This document shows positions 25,040-35,600 of a DNA stretch of 64,000 bases, in pieces. The DNA is from Echinococcus granulosus (taxonomy: Eukaryota; Platyhelminthes; Cestoda; Cyclophyllidea; Taeniidae): positions 795,004 to 859,003 of the forward strand of contig NW_020170409.1 in NCBI RefSeq assembly GCF_000524195.1, in the 5' to 3' direction. How positions within the stretch are numbered: the first letter of the stretch is position 1; the number at the start of each line of letters is the position of its first letter. The notes beneath the pieces were generated by a model. The model saw nothing but the letters and a program-made list of their open reading frames with translations. It had not been told where the DNA came from and did not search any database. A program made the position numbers and the translations under genes.

Positions 25040-26918
25040 TCAGATGCTTTGGAATAGCCTGTTGATGTCTCTCTGGACGGAGTCGTGCTCTCGAAGAAAG
25101 CGCGAGGGGATGTTTCGTTCCAAAGCGGTCTTCCAGTCCCCATTTGTCTCCTTGGCTGTGGCCAGAATGGCGTGAATGGTCACCAACGTTAGAGTCTTGC
25201 TGCCCGAGCGCCAGTGCACGTACCGCTCCAACGGAAGCCGCATGCACTGCACGCCTGAAAACAAAAGAAAGTTACCGACTACCCATTATCAAATAGTAGA
25301 ATCCCGTAAGTAATGGGAGCGCGTTAATGCTCGCAGTACGATGCAAAGGGATGACGACATCATAACTCTACCCAGTCAGTCAAGAAACATGAACAAAAAT
25401 TCCTGTAAACCTTAATCTAGACCTATCCGAAGCAAATATAATGTGACCAAAGGGGCTTATCTAGGATTTTTTTTGAGGAGAATAAACAAAATCCAAAAAA
25501 ACAAAGCGGCCTAAAACGAAAATAAAACCTCTGAATCCCCTGAAAATTGATTGGAACATATATTGACTTGAATATGAAAAATTGACCCAGCAGTCTAATG
25601 GCAAAGAAAGTCTTCCGCAATAGTAAGGAAGTTAACGATTACAATCATTAAATGTGATGCTTCTGACATCAGATTGACAGAAAAAATAAACACTACCAAA
25701 TAGGCGTAATTAGTTATATTTCGATAATAATGACATGAATGCAGCAAAACGCAATTACCGCCATTGATGAAGATAACAGCTTTGGAATGTGTTCATAGAT
25801 TCACTTTAAATGATCAGATGGAGCTACGCCTCAGGTCAAGTGATAAAATCAGAAAAACGCACCAGCACGACGAGCCTTTGCATAGGTGACGGGACGGCGA
25901 ATAGCCTTGTCAACGATGCCACCAACGACGAAGGCGGCATCATGATCGAATTCGCCATTTTCAAAGGCGCAGGATGCATTCGGGCTGAGATATATCAGTT
26001 TGCGACCCCTCATCACTTCACTGAAGTGTTCCGATCGTACCGTGAAGGGACATTTATCCAAACCCCCAAGCCTTTCCGAATGCAGATTCGGAAAATTGTC
26101 CTATCAATTAAAGCACATCAATTGAATCACCTTAAGCAGAAGGATTTGATGAACTCCACCAAATAACTCAACGAAACTCACTGAACTATATGTACCAAAG
26201 GCCTCCTCAAAAAAGCGATATTGATTAGTTCCGGGTATGAGACTCGTGAACATAAAGTGAAAGGGGAAAGGTCGGATCGTTCGATTGTGTGCGAAAGCCA
26301 TTGCCAATTGGCGTGCAAGGTTCTTCTGATCCATGATGCGCATTTCGCTTTCATGTGAACAATCGAAAACCAGGGTTTGAGCAGAATCGTCAGCGGTGCG
26401 GAGTTCGGCCACCACCCAATCGTCATAGTGCATTCGAACCGGACTGGAAGTTATTAAGCGCAGAATTTGATTTTTCTGCGTCAGTTCACTGGGCATCTAA
26501 AGATAAAAACACACAAATATTCCTGTACCTCCTTCACAGCTCTTGCGGCCAGTTTAGCCTTCCTAGCTTCCTTCTTCTTTGACACCTTGAATCGAAACAG
26601 GTAATAGCGATTCCGAGCACTGATAGAGGCACAACACAAGAGCTCCAGATAATCCAGGGCAGATAGGTTCGGAGGCGCAGGTCTACCACTAGCGATAAGC
26701 ATATTATGTTCGGCTTTAATATACTCAAGCCTTTGGGCATCATCAGAAGTCAAACTCTTTAGTACCTCTTCAGCAGGTTTCGTACGATCTAGGAGATAAG
26801 GAGCGATAGATATATGCGTTGGGTAGAATCTGCATTGTGCTGTAAAGCTGGTAAATGTTGGGGATAAAATGTCTGGAATTGGTCGACATTTGAAAATAGC
26901 ACTCACTAAACTCTGCAT
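25040..26918 (-). CDS. TRMT10C: TRM10-family tRNA (purine-9) methyltransferase, TRMT10C/MRPP1-like
   Basis: TRM10 enzymes methylate N1 of purine 9 in tRNA with S-adenosylmethionine. The animal TRMT10C branch is also a subunit of mitochondrial RNase P. Model: exons 26918-26529, 26496-26182, 26100-25863, 25254-25040; introns of 32, 81 and 608 nt; phases agree; 385 aa, close to the roughly 400 aa of human TRMT10C. The N-terminus (MQSLVSAIFKCRPI) could be a mitochondrial presequence. A basic helix follows (KKKEARKAKLAARAVKE), then the SPOUT fold: LVFDCSHESEM, PFHFMFTSL, KLIYLSPNA, VVGGIVDKAIRRP (conserved Asp kept), AKARRAG, LPLERYVHW, LTLVTIHAIL and NGDWKTALE. The spacing and the RLPLERYVHW/NGDWKTAL blocks fit TRMT10C better than TRMT10A/B. 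The start ATG is the first in frame; an extra intron within the first 60 codons cannot be excluded because GTGAGT occurs there. The family call is strong; the TRMT10C subtype is good but not proven. Confidence 0.88.
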
Positions 26919-27355
26919 CACAACAAACACCCCAGTGACCCTGAAACTGGCAAATCAGCGATTCGCGGAATAAATGAGCTGCTTGAAATAAATAGGAGAA
27001 TGGCAAATAATAAAAGCAATGAGTCGGGATGTATATCAAGTCTAAAAACTCAATTCAGCTTATTAAACCAATGTTTGTTACATGGTTTTAGTATGATCAG
27101 TTGCAAATTAATTAAGCTGAAAATAATGGATCAAGGATAATGAAAGTTAGGTACATACAGAAACAATGTATTAAAGAAGATTATTGTGCCAAAATTAGGC
27201 ATTGCAAGTAAGTTAGTATTTATAGCAAATAAGTGAATGCTTATCATGCACGTTTAATACTACGTGATAAACCGTATGAAGTATTGGTTATTTCTGGCAG
27301 ACCGGAACTATGGAATACAATGTTATGGAAACAGATCCGCCCACTTTTTCGCTTA
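26919..27355. other. Spacer, no gene seen
   Basis: AT-rich spacer holding the 5' flank of the TRM10 gene and the 3' flank of the small minus-strand gene. No conserved frame seen. Confidence 0.4.
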
Positions 27356-27361
27356 TTTATT
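27356..27361 (-). terminator. Poly(A) signal AATAAA
   Basis: AATAAA on the minus strand just after the TGA at 27367-27369. The spacing is short but workable for a compact 3' end. Confidence 0.4.
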
Positions 27362-27366
27362 ATTAA

Positions 27367-27725
27367 TCACATTGTTACTTTTAAGAAGGAAGGTGATAGC
27401 TTGTGTACTCTAAACTCAACACGCAAATACATTTTACTACTTTCGCATATTATTGAGCTGTTCGTCAACCAAATCACAGGTGTGGCATCTTTTCCAAATT
27501 GCTTTTCTGCTGGTCCTACCAAAGTCATTGTCATGGACTTATTTAAGTCAATTTTGTTTACATTAATTTGACTTTGTTCGTTATTTCGATAAACATCTGA
27601 TTTGTCGCGCGTCCACATGCTTCGTTGCCTTTTTTTGCCGGATTTCCCCCAGATTCTTTTAACTCCTCTGACGCCTTTAAATCATAAGTTTGTACAAGAA
27701 AGTTCTGATTTTGTTGAGATCCCAT
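27367..27725 (-). CDS. Small two-exon protein of unknown function
   Basis: ATG at 27725 opens a 55-codon frame ending in TAA. Removing a 35-nt intron (27572-27538, GT at TCGAAATAACGAACAAA|GTC, AG at AATAAG) joins it in phase to a second open frame ending in TGA at 27367, giving about 107 aa. The donor is weak, so splicing is tentative. The N-terminal part is hydrophilic (Gln, Lys and Glu rich); the C-terminal part has beta-like stretches (TPVIWLTNSSI, MYLRVEFRVHK). No domain recognised. The gene lies head to head with the coiled-coil gene starting at 27821, only 95 bp away, which supports both being real. Confidence 0.4.
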
Positions 27726-27820
27726 GATAAATGCCTTAGACCTTAATTCAAACCTTGTCTTCTACTCATTTTGTTTGGTACCACAGCCATAACCTAGCTA
27801 CTTTATTATAGATTGCTACA
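27726..27820. promoter_or_regulatory. Probable bidirectional promoter of two small genes
   Basis: Only 95 bp separate two start codons on opposite strands (27725 minus, 27821 plus). If both models hold, both transcripts must start in or near this interval. No TATA box in a convincing position; a CTTTATTATAG tract lies close to the plus-strand ATG. Confidence 0.4.
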
Positions 27821-28195
27821 ATGGATGAGCCAACCAATTGTTCAGATCATTTTGAATTATTCAAGAGCGATATTGAAACCCGATCCAGTGAACTAATGCA
27901 ACATTTGGAAAGTTCTAGAAATACGTTTTGGGAAAATCTTCACGCTTGTCGGGAATACGTTATTGAACGGGTATACTAAGTTGTCTTGTTTGCTATCACT
28001 TAGATTAACTTTTTATTTAGTGAGCTTGAGTCGCAAGCTTTGTATGAGCAAAAGCTAATTGATGATAAGGCACAAGAGCTTGGCATTGACATTATGAACA
28101 CTTTCGAAAGAATCGGAGCTTGCGTTTCCACAATTGATGCTTGCAAGCAATCACTGAAAAACCTATCTTTTGATGCTCGCGTTGCTAAAGGCTAA
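27821..28195 (+). CDS. Small coiled-coil protein, two exons
   Basis: Exon 1 is 27821-27970 (50 codons); a 33-nt intron (27971-28003, GTATAC...CACTTAG) follows; exon 2 is 28004-28195 ending in TAA. The acceptor at 28020 would put a stop next, so the earlier one is chosen. The product is 113 aa, mostly helical, rich in Glu, Lys and Leu (HFELFKSDIETRSSELMQHL, then FLFSELESQALYEQKLIDDK), with several Cys. It resembles the small helical-bundle subunits of larger complexes (for example kinetochore or BLOC/BORC type), but I cannot name the family. AATAAA follows at 28289. Confidence 0.6.
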
Positions 28196-28288
28196 AGATG
28201 TTTCCACAGTTGCGTTTGTACATTCAGGAAGTTTTGAATCATTATTGATGGCAATTTGGGCCTCTTTGTGATTACTTTATCCTCCTTT

Positions 28289-28294
28289 AATAAA
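28289..28294 (+). terminator. Poly(A) signal AATAAA
   Basis: AATAAA 94 nt after the stop of the coiled-coil gene, at a usual spacing for a short 3' UTR. Confidence 0.6.
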
Positions 28295-29424
28295 CGTTGC
28301 TTTTCTTTCTTTTTTAATACATCTAAAGGGGTTAATTTCGGAACGACTTTTTTTGCTTAGTTTTGTATTTATAGTGAAAGTACTCTGATAATACACTAAA
28401 CTATAAACCAGTGGTGAATTTCAACGGTGAAAGATTTGTGGGAATGTAGCCTTACTAAGCCTTTAACTTCAAAAGGAAACAGAAAGTTACGCACTATTTT
28501 GCTTTTAGTATGGTTTTACATCTATCACTTAGCCTATGTTAGTTTATTCTCTTATTCTTTGAGCAAAAGCTTTTGAGTTTAATGGATTAAATTAAGTCGT
28601 CGTTTTCATGATTTAGCAACTAAAATTGAGAAGATTGGGAATCACTTTTATGCCTGTCATCAAAGTGAGCTATCAAAGTACATTGCTTTACTTGACAGAG
28701 ATAGCGTCAGCACTTTCTGCGTATACACAAAAACTTGCTAAGTTTTTGGCGGAGCCTAATCCCATTTAATTATCCATCCAAATGGACGCCAGAACCGCTC
28801 TGAGTGGCACTGTTTGCTAATTATATCCGTCGCCTCTGCTCATTACCTTTCAAGCTAGAAACAAATTGCCATTTTATTTCAAGATGCAGCCCGCTTCTCG
28901 CCTGAAATTTTACTTATTTCCGAGTTTAGTTGACTCCTTACCGCTTATCTTATTTAGTTAACTCAAATTCAAATGATATCGCCCTACGAATACCCGAAAG
29001 TAAACAAAATTACTGCTTTACTAACAATAATTCCTGTTTGTCGCTCAATTAAGTAGTAAGCATAAGAGACTGCTCTTTGTCTTTTTTAATTTCCCGCTTG
29101 CCATACACTCTTCATTTCTTACATATAAGAACAGAGAATTTCTCAAATTAGCCTATTAGACTTCAACAGAAGTATTTCCATCGCCATGACTTTAACTTTA
29201 TCTTTCTGAGATAGCAAATCGTTCTCTTAAATAAGCTTGAAATGCAACAACTATGATTCAGGTGTTCGAGTTTACGAAGTAGGATGTCTCGACCTAGTGA
29301 ATTGCAGTTAATGCCACATCATTTTGGAGGACGCGTGTGCCTAAGGATGGGTGTTGCTACGACCTGTCCAGCTTAGGCAGAAAACTAACTTGCATTCAAA
29401 GCACCCTATGTACTTCAGTAGTAA
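28295..29424. other. Intergenic, nothing recognised
   Basis: Very AT-rich. It should contain the 3' UTR of the receptor gene on the minus strand; no clear AATAAA was seen there. Confidence 0.4.
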
Positions 29425-29661
29425 TCAGCAAGATGAATGATGTGTGAACTTCCAAAATTTTAGTGACCTTCCACCAAAAAATCCAACTGCCTTCTGTTGC
29501 AAAGTATAAAGTGAACTCGGTACCACCTTCAACAGGGTATTAGCGAAGGACATAGAGCTGCAACGGCTTGGTCCCCTAAAACAAGAAATAAATACCTTGA
29601 AAAATTTCTCAACGATGACGAATGATTTCTGCAAACTACTAGAGTGATAAAAAATTGGATT
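29425..29661 (-). other. Last receptor exon: C-terminal tail
   Basis: Acceptor ATTTCAG; 78 codons then stop. It begins right after the KVQLW block that ends the cyclase-like domain (usually T-Y-W-L in active cyclases). The tail has a hydrophobic stretch (KFFKVFISCF) but no known motif. A 20-nt GT...AG run inside it is too short for an intron. Confidence 0.6.
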
Positions 29662-32600
29662 CTGAAATTGTGGTTTACCTAAAATTGCCTTTGGTTCAGC
29701 CTAATAACACAAGGAAATGTTTTCAGAAGCACATATACGCGACCACTTATGGTGAGAGGTTTCCCTTTCTGGAAGTTCTGCATTTTAACTTACCCAAAGC
29801 TGGACTTTATGTGTTTCTGTGAGCGCGTAGTCCTTAAATTCCTTCAAAATATATTTAATTTTCGTGGTGACTTCGGAGGTTACCACCACCTCCATTGCCT
29901 TCGCGTAGCGTTTGAGTTCCAAAACATCCTCCAACGCACTTCCGTAAACAAATTGACTATTTAACACAAAAAAAATATAAGATTTTATTTTCTTGCCTTC
30001 AACAATTTAAAACTTTGTTAAGTGGGGTCGGTTCAAATACATTTATGTCTCACAGGGTAGAGTTTTGCTTTCCCATTTTGAAGAAGCTATTCTTTCTTGT
30101 AAATTAGCTGTTTTATTGGTTCCTTCAACTTTGGCAACCCACAAAGTGGAATAAAAATAGCCGAATTTACAGCGGGATCTTCAGTGATTTCTCCATGAAA
30201 GCAACTGATGTCATGGTCACGTGCCTGGGGGTAAATGCCCTTTGAGCAGACCTTAAAACATCATCCACAAAAATAAGACTATTAAAATATTAACTTAAGA
30301 ACTTTTGTAACCTCCTTGTTTCGAAATTCATAAGTAAAATTTTGTGAACTCTCACTCTGCAAGCATTGAAAGAAAATTTCCAGCTAAAAGCAGTCTTTCG
30401 GATAAATCAAAAAATTGCTTTAATTAAGTGACGTTATAAAACTTGTTTTATCCAAGCGTGCCTCGGAGAGAGTTTTTATTCAAGCAAGTAGTACTTTGTA
30501 GCCCCACTGACCAGGGAAGGTAGGCGCCTAGTGGTCCGGAAATAGCCTTAGCACGATGCAGCACAGCACAAAATTTAGGATGCGAGGCGGGATGAAATGC
30601 CTTGGCAGCGGTGAATTCGCGCTCCACTTGGCAGATGACTCGAAGGAGGTGGACTATCAGCTTCACCTCCTCCATTCCAGGCGTGCTCACGTCCCCGTGG
30701 ACCATGGCTACGAAACACACGCCGTCGTTTTCGAACCCGCCTGTTTTCGGAGTGACAGCATGTACATGATAAAAAGCCGAACGTTCACTTGTTACTTGTA
30801 AACGAGAAAGTCCAACTTGAAATTTTCAAATATTTTGCAAAATGGTGTTAACCCAAGTCCTAGTAGTTTTGATTTTTAACCTTAATCGTGGTAGCAATTT
30901 CGACTGTTCTGGTTACCCTGCTGCGTCGTTGCAACTTTGGGAAAAAATGACCAGACTTTTTAAGACTGTAGTGAATAAAAACTCCTTAATAGCCTAGCAA
31001 CGCAGATTTGAATTACCATGTCGTAATTTGCTACTTGGTTCAGGCGAATGTAATTTGACTTGCATTGTTTGAATGCATTCACACAAGGTCTGAGGCATGC
31101 CCATTCAAACAGACTAGCGGAACTCAAAATCACGACAGACTTCAGGAAAGTTTACTTATCACTTAACTGGTGAGAACAATGCTTCGTGCTTGCTCTTGTG
31201 GCCATATCATAAGGTTTACCATAACATCATACTCTGAGGAGGTACTAAGGCAACTTCGACTGTTTCATTTGTGTCACTTTAATGGCTGCGCTTCTTGAAG
31301 CAGGCAGAAACAAGAAATGAACAATTGTATTTACTTCACAGACGGTACTTGATAAAATAATTCTTGGTGGCTAATTCCAATCCTACTCCTCGTTGCTCGA
31401 TTATGACTTTAATTCGCCAAGCTGTCCCGTCTCCCACTGCATTACGTCTGGCAGTCTACACCCGTGTCATTAAGCAAATGATACTCCATTTGGCGGCGAG
31501 CTTCAAACGCAATTTTTCTCCCAAATCACAGTGCGTATGAAATAGTGTGAACGTTTCCATGGAAGAATTGTTATTTCAATAACATTTGTGCACATGCCTT
31601 TTGTCCATAATTTATGCTGGTGTCTAAAATAGAGGAAATTTTCTATATTACCATTTACCGATACTAAAACCTGTCTCGGAGGAAGCTTGACCACAGTAGT
31701 CCAGTTGTTCCAGTACTCTGTTCAAGGCTATGCAACTCAAAATTTAAAAACTGTAAATGTTTGACAAAAGTAATTTTTGGTTCAATGGAAAATCCGACCG
31801 ATCAGTTTGCGATACAAGTAGATTAAAATGGCTGTCATAAACTGCCATAAACGTGTTGATGGTAGTAACCGTGTTAACGGTATGAATGCAGGCGAAGTGC
31901 AGGTGCAAGTGTGATAAGACGAAGAGGCGATTTGCCACTCACCAGGGGACGCCAAACACCTCAACAGAGGGTCGTTTGCGTGCTTCTCGGCGATCTGCTT
32001 CAAGCACTGCAGCTCGTGCAAGACCTACAACCAAAGTGAGGCTTCAAAGGTAACTAGAAAATAAAAGAGCTTTGAATTGCGGAAAAAAAACAATGGTTAG
32101 TACTTTTGTGCACTTTTTACTTGATCTCAATCGGAAGCCCCTAAGGGTAAAGGGGAAAATACTTTTGAATGGATTATAAGGTCAAGTTAATTCTATCAAT
32201 TCAAAGGAAAATTTGTCTTACCAAAGTAGCGATCAGTGAATATTGACTCCTTTATTGCCCTTTTACCTAGAATTTTAATGGGCAGAATGGCGGCAGCAGA
32301 TGGACCATAAACCTAACCAAGAGTGGATTACTTAACACACCGTTATTTCTTCAGCCGGTGCTGCATTTCCATGCGGTGGTTTTGCCCCTTTACAATAGCT
32401 CTTCGGCTCCAGGATGAAGCGGGAACATAGCAAAATTGTGTTAGGGAGTTCCACTTACTTCATTTAGAAAAAGGCTTTTCGCTCGGAAATTCAAAGAGGG
32501 GGTATTTTGGGTTATTAATCTTTGATTACATACAGCTTTCCACCAGAAAGAAAAATCATGTTTTACTCATTTTGAGGAAGAAAGTTTTTTGCATTGACGT

Positions 32601-35600
32601 CACCAGCATTGATCCTCTTAAGCCGAAGGCTACCAACTTATCACGAATTTACATATCACTTATTCACAAAACCTTAATAAGAAAATGGACCGTTCAGCGA
32701 CAGCCTGCTCAAGAATTTAATTAGAATTCATTGAATTAACAAGTGGGAAGCAACTAGACCTACAGTTGTTTCATCTGCCAACGCGGCGGATTGAAGGAAA
32801 GCCTGGTCCAGACTGACCACGGCGAGGAGGACGTCCTGCGGCGTCGCGACTGTAGACGGGGTCAGTGTACCTGTCACCAACCCTTGGCTGTAGTCGCGCG
32901 GGAAAAGTCGGTCCAGTTTTTGGCACATATGCGCCTTCCTCTTGGCCACCTCTCTCTCTCGCAAGGCGCAGCTGGCGTCCAGGTCAACTAGTCGCCTTTT
33001 TAAGCAAAATCTTAATTTTTCTTCAAGACCTGGTTCATTGCTAATGGTAAGTGTGAACTAAGCGTGGATTTCCTAGCTTTGCACTTAACCTGGTTATAAA
33101 AACATCGTATATATTAGGCCGTTAAAATTAAGATTTTGCTCTTTCGGCTTACTCCTCAAAGTAATATGCTTAAATCCACTTTTAGCGGTAGGCACTAGAA
33201 ATTATGCGGCCATTTGTTTGATGGTAGTCACCTCCAAAGAAATTTCAGCCAGACTTACGCGACAGCCGCTCGGATCATGTGATGGGCGACAGATCGCTCC
33301 TTGGGCACGAGGCTTGCCAGGGTCTTGAGGATGCTACGAAAACTGGGTCTCTGTTTTTCCGAGTGGTCTACACACGACTCCGTCGCCTCACGTATCTTCA
33401 AGAAAGAAACACAGCAAAAGGAAAGAATCCTGAGATGCTTATATTGTTAAGCAACGCTTTAACATCTTGAAGGTGTATCTTATTTGTCAACGTTTTCTAC
33501 AGCAGTTAAGTTGGTTTGCATGTGTAACCAGTGGAACCTTCAAATGTGTCATTTATTTTGAGAAGTCCCTTTTTAAGTAAGTACTCCTTTCTGTCCTGAA
33601 CACGTTTCAAACGCGATTATTTACTAAGCTGAGTTAGTACAAAGCCTTCACTTGTCTCCTGTATGACTTGGTGCAGCATTTATCATTGGCATGTACCGAC
33701 TGGAGATGGTCCTGTTTCAGACCACTTCTAATTCATCCCATAATCTCAGGTATCTTGATTGAAAAAACAAAAGCACTGAAATGTCTATGTAATTATAAAC
33801 ACGCCAGCCTCACTGGCCGTTCCAGCACATTTGAGACTTGGAACATCCAAGAGAAAATTTTTCTTTTTACAAACACCGAGGTAAGTGTAAATGCTGTGGA
33901 AACTCTATAGGAAGAAAAAATTTTAAAAGGATTGCAAAAAACTTATGCAGATTACAGTTACTTTGAATGATGCAGACCTTAAATAATCACTTGAGTCAAC
34001 AATTAGCTCCACTCATCGCTTAACACCTTACGTGGAAATGATTGCCCATTCAGTACCAAAATGAACACGAAAGTCTGTAGTTCCGGACAACAGTGCCCGG
34101 TATATTTGGGAACAAAAAGTGCTTGACAATAAAAACGCATCATTGGAAGCTGTTACGAAATTCTTACCACTTTTTAAGCAGCTGAAAGTTGGTAGATAGA
34201 ACCTCATAGACTGAAAGGGGATCCAAATGCGACGTCTTGAATGCTCGCGGACTGTTTTATGGTGACAGATAAGAAGTTTTATGCAAAATTGGCAGCTTTA
34301 AGGTTTGTCTTGAAGAAAGACAAATTTGATTAAAGCTTATTTACTCAACTTTGTTAATGTACAAAATAGAGGCACGTAATACCGAATGGGAAACTTGTTA
34401 CGTGTTTAAATTCTTCTTCTTTCACCAATGACTTGCAATTTATTTTCCACTTAACCTTTACGTGGTTGTTATTAAGGAACCACTAAACAGCATCATGTTC
34501 CACCTTACAAAATAATATAAGCGCCAAAATTTACTAACTTTCGAGGGCATATTCGGTGAAATGGAGAGTTTGCAGACTTTGTTGCAAATGGCCTCTGCGA
34601 GTTGGTAATCACGTTGGTAGACATCAAGTGCAGCCTGAAATGGCACCTCTAGATTCCATATCTCCGTAAGAATCACTCCAAAACTATAGACGTCGCATGC
34701 CATAGATTCGTACTCACTCCCGGTACCCTCTTCCGCATCTGTGTCCACCGGTTCGGTGGCTCTGCCCCGCTTCGTTTCCGCGTGGTCCCGCCTCGAAAGA
34801 ATGTTATCTATTGTTCTTGCACTTCTGTGTGCTGTAATAAAGCTTTTTAACTGAGCTGGTGATCTCCACACTAGTCTTAAGTGTTCCGGTTGCCAGCAGA
34901 TTCTGAGACAGCACCGAGAAGAACCCCTATTTGCACTGTGTTTGTTGTAAAAGGACTCTGATTGAACCAGCTCCTCTACATTTTGCCAACAAGCAATTTT
35001 AATTACCCACCGGCTATCCAATAGACAAGTGAGACTAGAAAGTCTTCCATGGATGAGCTTTTTGCTATGGAGATAGGCCATTCCGGAGGCAATGTCCGAA
35101 GCCAGATTCAACTTTATCGATTGAGAGACTTCGTACTGTCCGCTGTGAAGCAACTCAAAGAGGCTCCCACGGACGCAAGGCTCTACGATTATGTAGTAGA
35201 TCCAGGGGAGGATAAAATCTGATTCGGAATAACCCTGCATCACAACCCTAGCTCCTCGTTGTTTTTTACGCATTCCTTTCAAATGTGCTGCAAGGATGCT
35301 ACACTGTATTTTATTCTGGGTTACAGAGGACTTGGCTAGACCATAGAATAGCTGAACATTTTCGTGGTCTACAGCGGTGTACTTCTGCAACTTCAGACGA
35401 CCCTTCTCCATAAACTTCATGGTTGACCTGATATTTGTTGGTTTGAGAAGAACATCCGCACCCTTGTATTGTCCACTAACAGGTGTGGTCGAAAGAATTG
35501 AGTCAGCATAGACCCAAGTGTTGATGGCACTTTTCCCACAGTTCTTCGAGGCACAGTACGGGTTTGAGGTATTGCGATCAGAATTGTTCTCGAATGCATA

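Noticed and set aside
29425..29634. Resemblance of the frame here to the kelch-like fragments (LLKVVP versus LLEVVP)
   Set aside because: The match is a few residues long, and this frame is explained as the receptor's last exon.
30448..30511. Receptor ending at the TAA at 30448
   Set aside because: The exon can read through to this stop, but splicing at 30512 into 29956 restores the expected end of the cyclase domain in phase, with a good block-by-block match.
31503..31694. Minus-strand frame inside receptor intron 8 as an exon
   Set aside because: Exons 8 and 9 join in phase 1 without it, and the joined product aligns with cyclase domains.
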